Source of the DNA: Halobacteriales archaeon QH_6_64_20
Lineage (GTDB): Archaea; Halobacteriota; Halobacteria; Halobacteriales; Halococcaceae
DNA length: 46,256 nt
Reading direction: 5' to 3'
Assembly: GCA_003021235.1 (NCBI GenBank)
Contig: PXQR01000151.1
Coordinates: 1-46,256, forward strand
In this document: one piece after another, positions 23,593 to 32,650 of the stretch
Layout: each line of letters begins with the position of its first letter
How positions within the stretch are numbered: position 1 is the stretch's first letter
Made by a program: the position numbers and the translations under genes
Notes under the pieces: generated by a model
What the model was told of the DNA's origin: nothing
The model's input: the letters and a program-made list of their open reading frames with translations, nothing else
Databases searched by the model: none

Positions 23593-25026
23593 TTACCCGA
23601 GGCTACCTTCCATTTCGAGTTCGATCAGCCGGTTGAGTTCGACCGCGTACTCGATGGGTAGTTCCTCGGTGATCGGCTCGATGAAGCCGGCGACGATCAT
23701 CTGCTTGGCGTCGTCGTCGTCGAGTCCTCGACTCTGGAGATAGAAGATGTCCTCGTCGCCGATCTTCCCGACCGTCGCTTCGTGGGCGACGTCGACCTTC
23801 GATTCCTCGATCTCCATATACGGCATCGTATCCGACGTCGACTCGTTGTCGAACATCAACGCGTCACACTCGACGTTCGTACTGGCGTTCTCCGCGCCGT
23901 CGGAGATGTGGACCAGTCCTCGGTAGTTGGTCCGGCCGCCGTCCTTCGAGATCGATTTGGACTCGATCGTCGATTTGGTGTCGGGCGCGTTGTGATAGAC
24001 CTTCGCGCCGGTGTCGATGTTCTGGCCCTCGCCGGCGAAGGCGATCGTGATGTGATTGTCCGTCGCGCCCGGCCCCTTGAGGATGGTCGAAGGATAGAGC
24101 ATGGTAGCCTTCGAGCCCATCGACCCCGAGATCCACTCCATCGTCGCGTCCTTTCCGGCGATCGCGCGCTTGGTGTTGAGGTTGTAGGTGTTCTTTGACC
24201 AGTTCTGGACCGTCGAGTACTGGACGTGGGCACCGTCCTTGACGAATACCTCGACACCGCCGGAGTGGAGGTTGAACTTCGAGTACTTCGGTGCCGAACA
24301 GCCCTCGATGTAGTGGACTTCACTGTTTTCCTCGGCGATGATGAGGGTGTGTTCGAACTGGCCCATCCCCTCCGAGTTCATCCGGAAGTACGCTTGCAGG
24401 GGCATCTCGACGGTGACGTCCTCGGGCACGTAGACGAACGAACCGCCTGACCAGATCGCGCCGTGCAGCGCCGCGAGCTTGTTGTCGCTCGGCGGCACGC
24501 ATTTCGTCATGAAGTACTCCTCGAGGATCTCGGGGTGCTCCCTGACGGCTTTGTCCATATCACAGAAGATTACTCCCTTCTCCTGCCACTGTTCTTGCAT
24601 GTTCTGGTAGACGATCTCCGATTCGTACTGGGCACCGACGCCCGACAGGGCGTTCTTCTCCGCTTCGGGGATACCGAGCTTGTCGAAGGTGTCCTTGATC
24701 TCCTCGGGCAGTTCCTCCCAGTCGTCGACGCCGCCGCGGACGTCGATGTCCGGGCGGATGTACGGAACGATCTCCTCGATGTCGACCTCCGAGAGGTCGG
24801 GCTGGCCCGGCCAGTCCGTCGGCATCGGCATCGCGTGGAACTGCTCGAGCGCGCGCAGGCGTCGATCGAGCATCCACTGGGGTTCGTCCTTGTCCTCGCT
24901 GATGACGCGGATGGTCTCCTCGTCGAGTGCGCCCTTCTCCGCGCGGAACGCGGACTTCTCCTCTTTCTTGAACTCGAAGCGGGCTTCGGTGTCGGCCTCT
25001 CGCAGGTGGTCTTGTTCTGAACTCAT
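23593..25026 (-). CDS. sufB: Fe-S cluster assembly protein SufB
   Basis: A 477-residue scaffold subunit of SufBCD on which the nascent cluster forms. Conserved features include IEGCSAPKYSKFNLH and NVECDALMFDNESTSDT (Cys-bearing) and the VDVAHEATVGKIGDED block near the C-terminus. The ATG at 25026 is preferred to one 13 codons upstream because it gives the conserved MSSEQDHLRE start seen in haloarchaeal SufB. It follows sufC by about 140 nt. sufA, sufE and sufS are absent from this window, so the sulfur donor is encoded elsewhere. Confidence 0.95.
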   Translation of the reverse strand: MSSEQDHLREADTEARFEFKKEEKSAFRAEKGALDEETIRVISEDKDEPQWMLDRRLRALEQFHAMPMPTDWPGQPDLSEVDIEEIVPYIRPDIDVRGGVDDWEELPEEIKDTFDKLGIPEAEKNALSGVGAQYESEIVYQNMQEQWQEKGVIFCDMDKAVREHPEILEEYFMTKCVPPSDNKLAALHGAIWSGGSFVYVPEDVTVEMPLQAYFRMNSEGMGQFEHTLIIAEENSEVHYIEGCSAPKYSKFNLHSGGVEVFVKDGAHVQYSTVQNWSKNTYNLNTKRAIAGKDATMEWISGSMGSKATMLYPSTILKGPGATDNHITIAFAGEGQNIDTGAKVYHNAPDTKSTIESKSISKDGGRTNYRGLVHISDGAENASTNVECDALMFDNESTSDTMPYMEIEESKVDVAHEATVGKIGDEDIFYLQSRGLDDDDAKQMIVAGFIEPITEELPIEYAVELNRLIELEMEGSLG

Positions 25027-25167
25027 AGGTTGTGTCTTGCTCTGCTGTCTCGTCTGTTTCCCCATTGGATCTCCGTCCTTATGAGGGTGCCGTCCGTCGA
25101 TGCGTCCTCTCTCCGCTGTCCGGCCGCCAGCAGTTCGGCCGGTACGATCGGTCGGGCGTTCGGCCGC

Positions 25168-26088
25168 TCAAGCGGTCTCGTAGACTTCCTCGCGAACCCA
25201 GTCATAGCCTCTCTCTTCGAGCTCGACAGCGAGTTCGGGGCCGCCTTCCTTGACGATCTCACCGTCGAGCATGATGTGAACGTAGTCGGGCTCGACGTAA
25301 TCGAGGATGCGCTGGTAGTGGGTGATCTGAAGGATTCCTGTCCCCTGTTCGTCACGCAGTGCGTTGATACCCTGCGAGACGTCCTGTAGCCGGTCGATGT
25401 CGAGCCCCGAGTCGATCTCGTCGAGCACAGCGATCGACGGTTCGAGGATCGCAGCTTGAAGCACCTCGTTCTGTTTCTTCTCGCCGCCGGAAAAGCCGGC
25501 GTTGAGATATCGCTGGGCGAACTTCGCGTCCATGTCGAGCAGTTCCATCTTCTCCTGCATGAGCCCCTGGAACTCCGCGACCCCGACCTCGCCTTCCTCG
25601 ACGTTCCCTTCCATCGGCGAGGTGTCGTATCCGGCTTCCTCTTCGTTCTCGGCGTCGTCAGCCTCGCTTTCCTCGCCCGCCTCGTCCTCGAAGAGCTCCT
25701 CGCGTTCTTCGAGCTTGGCGTTCAAGGCCGTCCGCAGGAAGTTGACCATCGTGACCCCGTCGATCTCCGCGGGGTACTGAAAGCCGAGAAAGACCCCGAG
25801 TGCGGCGCGCTCGTTCGGTTCGAGTTCCAAGAGGTTCCAGGTCCGTTTGTCTTCGGGGATCTCCTCGCCGAACTCCTCGGCGCCGAGGTGGACCAGTACC
25901 TCGCCCTCGGTGACCTCGTAGGCGGGATGACCGGCGATGATCTTCGCCATCGTCGATTTCCCCGACCCGTTCGGTCCCATCAGGGCGTGGATCTCGTTCG
26001 ACTCGACCACGAGATCGACCCCCTTCAGGATCTCCTCGTCTCCCTCTGCGACCTCGGCGTAGAGGTCGCGGATCTCTAACTGTGCCAT
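25168..26088 (-). CDS. sufC: Fe-S cluster assembly ATPase SufC
   Basis: A 306-residue ABC-type ATPase that drives conformational change in SufBCD. The Walker A motif is GPNGSGKSTMAK (~residue 38), the signature FSGGEKKQNEVLQ (~203) and Walker B IAVLDEIDSGLDIDRL (~221). It is longer than bacterial SufC because of a ~45-residue Glu/Asp-rich insert near residues 130-175, in the helical domain. The ATG at 26088 begins MAQLEIRDL, the standard start; a TATA-like box lies 33-38 nt upstream. It is the first gene of the suf cluster. Confidence 0.95.
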   Translation of the reverse strand: MAQLEIRDLYAEVAEGDEEILKGVDLVVESNEIHALMGPNGSGKSTMAKIIAGHPAYEVTEGEVLVHLGAEEFGEEIPEDKRTWNLLELEPNERAALGVFLGFQYPAEIDGVTMVNFLRTALNAKLEEREELFEDEAGEESEADDAENEEEAGYDTSPMEGNVEEGEVGVAEFQGLMQEKMELLDMDAKFAQRYLNAGFSGGEKKQNEVLQAAILEPSIAVLDEIDSGLDIDRLQDVSQGINALRDEQGTGILQITHYQRILDYVEPDYVHIMLDGEIVKEGGPELAVELEERGYDWVREEVYETA

Positions 26089-26120
26089 GATCCTGTGTTC
26101 GCTCGTCCGCCCGTTACCGA

Positions 26121-26126
26121 TATAAT
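26121..26126 (-). promoter_or_regulatory. Promoter box of the suf operon
   Basis: ATTATA on the minus strand lies 33-38 nt before the sufC ATG, giving a predicted short leader of under 15 nt. I could not see an obvious palindromic operator for the SirR-like regulator next to it. Confidence 0.5.
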
Positions 26127-26277
26127 CCTTTCGCAATCGCACTCAATCGGTTTTCGATACTGGAAAATAACTTCTCTTCGAGCAAATCAGCGGTTCGGAA
26201 CGAGCGATCGGAGCGTGCGGTCGGGATCGGTCCTCCTATTGCTCGGCGACCAGGGGGAGCTTAGACGAAGCGAGAAC

Positions 26278-29025
26278 TCAGACGAAGCTACCGAGTCCGG
26301 TCTGGGTCTGACCGTTTTTGACCTCGTTCCAGGAGATGTCGAGGGCATCCAACACTCGGGAGATCGGTTTCTCTAAGGTCCGGCTGAGCATCTTCTCGCG
26401 GTCGATAACGAACTCATCGGGGATCTGATCAGCGTACTCGAAGCAGATCACGTCCTGATTGCGCCTGAACTCGTTGAACAGATCCCGGTGGTCGGCGATC
26501 GTCTCGGCGCGTTCGTCCTCGATCCGGTCGAAGAACTGGGGACGAACTCGTTCCAAGTAGAGTAACTTCGGCTTCGATCCGCGCTGGAAGTTCGTGCCCA
26601 ACAGCAAGTTTGCGTACTTCGCGCCGCGGATCTGTGCCCGGTCGATGTCATAGGCGTCGAGGCGTTTTCCGATCCCGCCCGGAATCCCGATCTCGTCGAG
26701 GAACTGAGGGTCGATCTCGCCGTCCTCGAAGCGCTCGATCTCCTCGTGGACGTACTCGCTCACGGAATCCAAGTCCTCGCCGTAGACCACCCGCTCGATA
26801 ACGCTGAGTTGAACCTCCTTGGTGATCGACGCGATGTCCGATCGCTTGTACTCGAACCCGGTGATGTCGACGTCGTCGATCTCCCGCTCGTCCTTCCAGA
26901 TCACGTGGCCCGCGTACCGTTTCTTCCGACCCGCCTGGAAGAAGCGCCGGTAGAGCTTCTCGAACTCGATCTCGAAACGGTGTTCGGAGGCACCCAGTTC
27001 TTCCTCGGCGAACGCGTCGTACGAACCGTTGACGTACGTCGCGATCTCCTCGGCCTGGGTGACGGCCTCGTCGATCGATACATCTTGTCCGAGTTCCAAC
27101 ATGACACTATCAGTGTCACCATAAGCAACCCCGTAGCCGAACTCGTTCGCTGCCTCCTCGGTGAACTCTAAAACCGCACGCCCGGTTGCAGTTACCGCGG
27201 CACCGAACTCCTTGTCGTACAGCCGAAACCGATCCCACCCCGCTACGCCATATAACGAGTTCATAACGCGCTTTATTGCGCTTTGTTGTCTATCGTAACG
27301 AACGTACTCGTAGCTCCCGTGATCTTCCTCGCTCCGGAGCTGTTTGAACCGCTCGCGCTCGGTGAGCAGATCGTCGACCATCTGCCGGATGATTCCATCA
27401 GGTTTCCGTCGGAAGTGCGTCCCGTTGGGTGCCCGATAGGTCTCGCCGTCGTACGTCTCGGGATCGACCTTCGTCTCGGGCGAGGCGTTGATCGTGACCA
27501 TCGACATGGGGTATAGCGACGCCAAGTCGAGCACTGCGACGTTTTCACGCACGCCAGTGATGGGGTCGAAGACGGCACCACCCTCGTAGTCTTCCGTATC
27601 CTGGCGGCCCTTCGAGGGCAACACGAACTCGCCGTGAACCTCATGCAGTACGTACATATCGACGACGTCGCCGGGTGTCGGGGCATCTTCGAGTTTGCAG
27701 CCGACGAACGCGGCGACCTCGCGCCAGAAGGTGATCACGTCCTGCTGGCGGTCGATCTCGACACAGAGTTCGACGTCCCGGAGGTTGTACTCTAAGAGTT
27801 GTTCGGGATCGTCTCCCCACAGATCGCCGATCGATCCCGGATACCGTTCCTTGCCGACGCCGAGTTCGATTTCGCCCACGGCATCGAGCCGATACGAGTC
27901 GAGTTCGCTGAATTGGGTACGCTGGTAGGCATATAACAGATCGAAGACGACGCGGCCCTTGACGTTCGGCCCTTGCCAGCCCGAGCGCCAGACCTCGTCG
28001 ATCCGCGAGAGGCGGTCGGAATCGAGGTTCGCCCCCTCGGCGTTCGCGCCTCCCAGGACCTCCAGTCGATCGAGCAGGTACGGCGCGTCGAAGTCCGCGA
28101 AGTTCCAGCCCGTCATGACGTCGGGGTCGCATTCGTTGACGTAACTCACGAAGGCGTCGAGCATCGCTTCCTCCGAGTCGAACGCCTCTACTGAAACGTC
28201 GATGTCGCCGTCGTCTATCGGTTCGTATCCCTCCAGGTCGTCGGGGATCGCTCCCTCTCCTGTCGGGGCCTCGTACAACCAGGCGATGTACTCTTCGGCA
28301 CCGGTATCGTGGCTCGTGAGACAGAGTATCGTCTCCTCGCCCTCTTCGGGAAAACCCGACCGATCGTCGACTTCGATATCGAAGGTCAGCACTCGGGGAC
28401 TGGCTTCGGCCTCGGTGGCCACGATCTCCTCGTGGTGAACGTCGATAGTGACCCGGTCGTTCCTGTCCGTGTTCTCGGTCCCGCTCGTGCCCCCGTTCTC
28501 GCCGTTCGCGCGCCGGTCGGGGACCTGGATGCCGCTTTTGATGTCCTTATCAATCAGCAGACGATTGGGAAAGAGGATGTCGGCTTCGAAGTGATCGAAT
28601 TCGTCCCTGATCTGCCCGACATCCCGCGGGGTCCGGGCACAGACCTTCGTTAGCGCCTCGCCGCGGATCCCTTCGTATCCGTCCTCGGTGCGCGTGATGA
28701 CGTCCTTATCGAGTTTCCCGTCGTCGAGCGTCGCAGTGGGCGTATAGAAGTACGGCTCGAAGTCGTGAACCCGCACGTGGACCGAGGGGGCCGTCGGCGG
28801 GGCGTCGGGTCGCCGGCCGAAGACGTGGACGATCGGGCGTTCCTCGCGACCGCCCCCCGCGATCGTGTAATCGACCTGCGTGACGCCGATCTCCACCGTG
28901 TCGTCGACGGGCGGAAAGCGCTCCTCGTCGAGATCGACGACGCGCGCGTGCTGGCCGCCGTCGCCGGCGACCGCTTCCGCCGCCGTGAGCCCACTCCCCA
29001 CCTCCGTGAGCTGCGTCTGCTCCAT
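26278..29025 (-). CDS. polB: Family-B DNA polymerase (PolB)
   Basis: A 915-residue replicative DNA polymerase with 3'-5' exonuclease. Exonuclease motifs: FDIEVDD (~residue 210), GWNFADFDAPYL and YNLRDVELC. Polymerase motif A is DLASLYPMSM (~498), motif B KRVMNSLYGVAGW (~590) and motif C YGDTDSVM (~637). All three polymerase motifs are uninterrupted, so no intein is present at the sites often occupied in haloarchaea. The ATG at 29025 is preferred to one 114 codons upstream because a TTTTTA box lies 24-30 nt before it and the upstream residues look non-coding. An acidic insert near residue 190 is typical. Confidence 0.96.
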   Translation of the reverse strand: MEQTQLTEVGSGLTAAEAVAGDGGQHARVVDLDEERFPPVDDTVEIGVTQVDYTIAGGGREERPIVHVFGRRPDAPPTAPSVHVRVHDFEPYFYTPTATLDDGKLDKDVITRTEDGYEGIRGEALTKVCARTPRDVGQIRDEFDHFEADILFPNRLLIDKDIKSGIQVPDRRANGENGGTSGTENTDRNDRVTIDVHHEEIVATEAEASPRVLTFDIEVDDRSGFPEEGEETILCLTSHDTGAEEYIAWLYEAPTGEGAIPDDLEGYEPIDDGDIDVSVEAFDSEEAMLDAFVSYVNECDPDVMTGWNFADFDAPYLLDRLEVLGGANAEGANLDSDRLSRIDEVWRSGWQGPNVKGRVVFDLLYAYQRTQFSELDSYRLDAVGEIELGVGKERYPGSIGDLWGDDPEQLLEYNLRDVELCVEIDRQQDVITFWREVAAFVGCKLEDAPTPGDVVDMYVLHEVHGEFVLPSKGRQDTEDYEGGAVFDPITGVRENVAVLDLASLYPMSMVTINASPETKVDPETYDGETYRAPNGTHFRRKPDGIIRQMVDDLLTERERFKQLRSEEDHGSYEYVRYDRQQSAIKRVMNSLYGVAGWDRFRLYDKEFGAAVTATGRAVLEFTEEAANEFGYGVAYGDTDSVMLELGQDVSIDEAVTQAEEIATYVNGSYDAFAEEELGASEHRFEIEFEKLYRRFFQAGRKKRYAGHVIWKDEREIDDVDITGFEYKRSDIASITKEVQLSVIERVVYGEDLDSVSEYVHEEIERFEDGEIDPQFLDEIGIPGGIGKRLDAYDIDRAQIRGAKYANLLLGTNFQRGSKPKLLYLERVRPQFFDRIEDERAETIADHRDLFNEFRRNQDVICFEYADQIPDEFVIDREKMLSRTLEKPISRVLDALDISWNEVKNGQTQTGLGSFV

Positions 29026-29347
29026 AGCCGAGCCTTCGCCGCCGTCGGTAAAAACACCAATGGTACTCCCCGATCGACCCGCGCTCGCCGGCCGAATCGC
29101 CCCTCGAATCGGTACCGGGGACGGCGGCTGACTAACCGATCGGCGATCGGCGACCGACGACGGTCGACCGACGATGACCGGCGACGACGGCCGGTGGTTA
29201 CGGTCAGTGACCGCTGGGCGGACCGTCGCATCGAAACGAGCCGTCGATACGGCATATATACGTCGCGCGTCGATCGGTCCCACGCTACCCGCCATCTCGC
29301 TTACCCCACCCCACAAAGCATTTACCGAGACCTCCGAAAGCGCCGCT
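29026..29347. other. Divergent intergenic region
   Basis: It holds the promoter of polB (TTTTTA, 29049-29055, minus strand) and probably that of the small gene at 29348 (TTTACC near 29320). Between them, 29135-29215 is a low-complexity run of GATCGGCGA, CGACCGACGA and similar words. No further gene is seen. Confidence 0.5.
29049..29055 (-). promoter_or_regulatory. TATA box of polB
   Basis: GTTTTTA on the minus strand lies 24-30 nt upstream of the chosen polB ATG and supports it as a leaderless start. Confidence 0.5.
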
Positions 29348-29533
29348 ATGGTCCCTGAGTTGAACACCCGTCACGCTCGCGACGATTCCACCAGACCCGG
29401 GCCGGACGCGTCGAGCGCCGTCGCACGGACCGGTACCTACGCCGAGGGCGACGCCCTCGTCTTCTACGACACCGAGGACCCGCTTGCCTGGCTTCGATCC
29501 GACCGGACCTGCCGGCTCGCCGATCGGCGGTAG
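29348..29533 (+). CDS. Small haloarchaeal protein with VFYDTEDPLAWLRSD motif
   Basis: A 61-residue protein. A polar, probably disordered N-terminus precedes the conserved-looking core EGDALVFYDTEDPLAWLRSD. I recall short haloarchaeal proteins ending in VVYD-x-(E/D)NP-x-AW(I/L)-x-SD as family DUF7331 (number from memory). The ATG at 29348 is chosen because it gives the usual length and leaves room for a promoter. Function is unknown. Confidence 0.6.
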   Translation: MVPELNTRHARDDSTRPGPDASSAVARTGTYAEGDALVFYDTEDPLAWLRSDRTCRLADRR

Positions 29534-29619
29534 CGATCGGCTCGATCGGAGGTCCCCGACTCCAGCGAGTCCCGTGCCGGCGTCGAACGTCTTTTTCCAG
29601 TGGGGGTTCGATCGAACGT

Positions 29620-30030
29620 GTGCTCGACGACGACGAGGAGGAGTTCTGGGGGCCGATCGCCGACCCGAAGGAGGGACTCGGTCCCGAGGTCCCTTCGGTT
29701 CGCGTCCCCGACGCCACTGTCTCCGACTCCGACGGCGAGGGCGATGCCGACGTTTCGAGCGACCTGCTCGTGACCTTTTGGGGACTCGTCGTCACGCTCA
29801 ATCTCGCGCTGTTCGCGACGAGCCTCGGGGCGATGCTCGCGTACTTCCGCGGGCAGCTACGACTGGGTGGCGGGCTGTTCGTCCTCGGCGTCGTCGCCTT
29901 CGCGTACGCGTACTACAAGTACCGGCGCTACCTCGATCGGTCCGACACCGACGATCCCGATAGCACCGACAGGACCGAGGGCACCGACAGTGCCGGCGAC
30001 GCCCGCGAGATCGCCGAGGCCGACCGGTAG
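29620..30030 (+). CDS. Two-helix membrane protein (DUF7322-like)
   Basis: A 136-residue protein starting with GTG. The N-terminal ~48 residues are acidic and disordered (LDDDEEEFWGPIADP at the start). Two membrane helices follow (LLVTFWGLVVTLNLALFATSL and GGLFVLGVVAFAYAYYKY), then an acidic Thr/Asp/Ser tail. I recall a haloarchaeal family DUF7322 with this design. No catalytic residues are visible. Confidence 0.7.
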   Translation: MLDDDEEEFWGPIADPKEGLGPEVPSVRVPDATVSDSDGEGDADVSSDLLVTFWGLVVTLNLALFATSLGAMLAYFRGQLRLGGGLFVLGVVAFAYAYYKYRRYLDRSDTDDPDSTDRTEGTDSAGDAREIAEADR

Positions 30031-30130
30031 TTCGAGGTCGGCGGGCTAACCGAAAGGACCGCTATCGGGATCGGGGCCGATTCCCCGCTGACACCACAAC
30101 CGCTAATCGGTCCCGAGACGTACGAACGAT

Positions 30131-30592
30131 ATGGACACGGCTCGTGACGCGAGCGGGAGACGATATCTACTTGTCGAGCGTTCCGCCGAATCGAGTCGGG
30201 TGCGCGACCCGCGGACCGGCGAGGAACGCTCCGTCTCGAACGACGACCTCGAACTCGTTGCCGAATCCGCGCTCGAAGCAGTCGGGCGGGCGGTATCGAG
30301 CGCCGTTAGGCACGAACTGGACGGCGTTCGTGACGACCGGACGATCGGTTTGCTTCGCGAGATCGGCACCCGCGAACCGGTAGGGGTAGTGACACTGCTC
30401 GACGCCTACGACCTGTGTGAAAGCGACCTACACGGAACGGTGGGGGAACTGCGAGCCGCGGGCCTGATCGAACCGGCGGACATCGACGATCCGGTGATGG
30501 CAGGCGAGCGCGGCTACCGGACGACCGAAACGGCTCGCGAGGCGTTCCGGAGCCGGGGGAAAGCGGACGAACCGGGCGACGAGAGCGAGTGA
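30131..30592 (+). CDS. Putative winged-helix protein (DUF7346-like)
   Basis: A 153-residue acidic protein. Residues 10-50 look like a small beta domain (RYLLVERSAESSRVRDP at its start). From about residue 75 the pattern LLREIGTREPVGVVTLLDAY, ESDLHGTVGELRAAGLIEP and GYRTTETAREAF reads as a winged helix-turn-helix, with the wing around the GERGYRTT segment. I recall the family as DUF7346. It precedes the PAN gene by about 130 nt on the same strand. A regulatory role is inferred from the fold only. Confidence 0.7.
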   Translation: MDTARDASGRRYLLVERSAESSRVRDPRTGEERSVSNDDLELVAESALEAVGRAVSSAVRHELDGVRDDRTIGLLREIGTREPVGVVTLLDAYDLCESDLHGTVGELRAAGLIEPADIDDPVMAGERGYRTTETAREAFRSRGKADEPGDESE

Positions 30593-30722
30593 CGGGAGCG
30601 TCTTCTCCCGACGATCTCGATCGCGCCCCTTTTGCCTCGGTCGCGGTGAAAACCCCTTGGCCACGAGGCGATGCTTCGCTCCACCCGAAGCCTCTTATCC
30701 GTTAGTTCCATACATCGTACCA

Positions 30723-31934
30723 ATGAGTGATACGGCGGAGGACGTCGAGTTACCGTATAACGACGACGCGCCACAAGGCGAGAAGATCAGCGTCTTAGAG
30801 GAGCGCCTCGACGTTCTGGGCGAGGAAAACGAACAGATGCGTGATCGCCTGCTGGACGCGAACGCCGAGAACAACAAGTACCAGCAGAAGCTCGAACGGC
30901 TCACCCACGAGAACAAGAAGCTGAAACAATCGCCCCTGTTCGTCGCCACGGTACAGGAGATGGCCGAGGAAGGGGTCATCATCAAACAACACGGTAACAA
31001 CCAGGAGGCGCTCACCGACGCCACCGACGAGATGCGAGAACGCATCGAGCCGGGTTCCAGGGTCGCAGTGAACAACTCGCTGTCGATCGTCAAGGACCTC
31101 TCCGACGAGACCGACGTCCGTGCCCGGGTCATGCAGGTCGAACACAGTCCCGATGTGAGCTACGAGGACATCGGCGGACTCGAAGACCAGATGAACGAAG
31201 TGCGAGAGACCGTCGAGATGCCGCTCAAGCAACCAGGAATGTTCACCGACGTGGGAATCACCGCACCGTCGGGCGTGTTGCTTCACGGGCCGCCGGGCAC
31301 GGGAAAGACGATGCTCGCGAAAGCCGTTGCGAATCAGACGAACGCCACGTTCATCAAGATGGCCGGCTCCGAGCTGGTTCACAAGTTCATCGGCGAGGGG
31401 GCGAAACTCGTCCGTGACCTCTTTCAGGTCGCTCGGGACAACGAACCCGCAGTACTCTTTATCGACGAGATCGACGCGATCGCCGCGACGCGCACGGATT
31501 CGAAGACCTCCGGCGATGCGGAGGTCCAGCGGACGATGATGCAACTCCTCTCGGAGATGGACGGCTTCGAGGAACGCGGCGAGGTGCGGATCATCGCCGC
31601 GACGAACCGCTTCGACATGCTCGATCGCGCGATCCTCCGTCCCGGTCGGTTCGACCGGCTCATCGAGGTCCCCAAGCCCAACGTCGAGGGCAAGGCGCTC
31701 ATCTTCGAGATCCACACCCGCGACATGAACGTCGCCGAGGACGTCGACTTCGAGACCTTGGCCATGGAGACCGACGACGCGAGCGGCGCGGACATCAAGG
31801 CGATCTGTACCGAAGCGGGGATGTTCGCGATCCGCAACGACCGTACCGAAGTCCGTATGGCCGACTTCCAGGACGCCCGAGAGAAACTCGATACCGACAC
31901 GGAGGAAGTCGAAGTCTCGAAGACCTTCGCCTGA
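30723..31934 (+). CDS. pan: Proteasome-activating nucleotidase (PAN)
   Basis: A 403-residue AAA+ ATPase that unfolds proteins and feeds them to the 20S proteasome. An N-terminal coiled coil spans about residues 22-70 (ENEQMRDRLLDANAENNKY is part of it). An OB domain follows. The AAA module has Walker A GPPGTGKTMLAKA (~189), Walker B VLFIDEIDAIA (~245), pore loop near KMAGSELVHKFIGEG, sensor 1 in IIAATNRF and Arg fingers in RPGRFDR. The C-terminus is KTFA, where many PAN proteins have a hydrophobic-Tyr-X tail. The ATG at 30723 is chosen because the earlier Met adds unlike residues. Confidence 0.95.
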   Translation: MSDTAEDVELPYNDDAPQGEKISVLEERLDVLGEENEQMRDRLLDANAENNKYQQKLERLTHENKKLKQSPLFVATVQEMAEEGVIIKQHGNNQEALTDATDEMRERIEPGSRVAVNNSLSIVKDLSDETDVRARVMQVEHSPDVSYEDIGGLEDQMNEVRETVEMPLKQPGMFTDVGITAPSGVLLHGPPGTGKTMLAKAVANQTNATFIKMAGSELVHKFIGEGAKLVRDLFQVARDNEPAVLFIDEIDAIAATRTDSKTSGDAEVQRTMMQLLSEMDGFEERGEVRIIAATNRFDMLDRAILRPGRFDRLIEVPKPNVEGKALIFEIHTRDMNVAEDVDFETLAMETDDASGADIKAICTEAGMFAIRNDRTEVRMADFQDAREKLDTDTEEVEVSKTFA

Positions 31935-32108
31935 GTTCGCACTCGCGTTACGCTCACACCCGTATTCGGCTTCGTTTCGCCCCAATTTCCATTTCCGCCG
32001 TTCCGGTATCGCCGTTCCGCTATTACACACCGTAGCCTCAGCTCCATCGATACGCTTTCGCTCGAAACGGCGGCAGAACTAAGACCGAAGGGAGCCGACC
32101 ACCAGTAT

Positions 32109-32249
32109 ATGGACCTCGGACCGATCGAAGCGCTCGATCACGCCTCCTGGCGCGCGGCTATCGGCACCGCTTTGAGCTACGCGGCGGTCCTGTTGGTGAT
32201 GTTCGTCCTGGTGTTCGTCGTGCCGTTCGCGATCTTTTCACTGTTTTGA
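32109..32249 (+). CDS. 46-residue single-span membrane protein
   Basis: A 46-residue protein: a polar N-terminus (MDLGPIEALDHASWRAAIG) and one long hydrophobic helix (YAAVLLVMFVLVFVVPFAIF). It has its own ATG and stop, and a composition unlike the shadow frames around it. I have the impression of near-identical small proteins in other haloarchaea but cannot check. Function is unknown. Confidence 0.65.
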   Translation: MDLGPIEALDHASWRAAIGTALSYAAVLLVMFVLVFVVPFAIFSLF

Positions 32250-32312
32250 GTGTCCCGTGGGGCCGATCGGTCTCGCTCGCCGGAGCGTGGCCGAGTCGGA
32301 TGACGTCGCGGA

Positions 32313-32507
32313 TCAAACGATGTCGCCGATCCGCCGGGGTTCGCCCGAGAGCGAGGGGTTCGGGTCGACGATCCGCAGTACCTCGTGGTCGGTGGCTTGG
32401 GGATACGGGTGGCCGGTCGCCTCCTCGACGAGCGACCGGTCGAGTCGGAACTCGATTCCCTCGTAGATCACGTCGACGCCGTCGTCGTCGAAGGACAGTA
32501 CCGTCAC
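32313..32507 (-). CDS. Small haloarchaeal protein (DUF5800-like)
   Basis: A 64-residue acidic protein starting with GTG (LSFDDDGVDVIYEGIEFRL and the closing PSLSGEPRRIGDIV are distinctive). It matches my memory of family DUF5800. A CATATAC element at 32534-32540 reads GTATATG on the minus strand, 27-33 nt before the GTG, supporting a leaderless gene. No function is known. Confidence 0.75.
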   Translation of the reverse strand: MTVLSFDDDGVDVIYEGIEFRLDRSLVEEATGHPYPQATDHEVLRIVDPNPSLSGEPRRIGDIV

Positions 32508-32533
32508 GGGTTAGGGCTCCCCTGAAAGCCGCT

Positions 32534-32540
32534 CATATAC
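32534..32540 (-). promoter_or_regulatory. TATA box of the DUF5800-like gene
   Basis: GTATATG on the minus strand lies 27-33 nt before the GTG start at 32507. Confidence 0.5.
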
Positions 32541-32650
32541 GGCCATATCGACGGCACGGCTAAAGCGTCGTTGCCTTCGACCCACCGTGGAACCGGCATG
32601 AACGCTCCGGCAATACGCTTATGTACGTGTTCGACCTCCTATTGCGCTAA

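Noticed and set aside
26278..29025. Intein in PolB
   Set aside because: Motifs A, B and C are continuous and the length (915 residues) leaves no room for one.
30795..32030. 411-codon open frame on the minus strand
   Set aside because: Antisense to PAN, whose AAA+ motifs are unambiguous.
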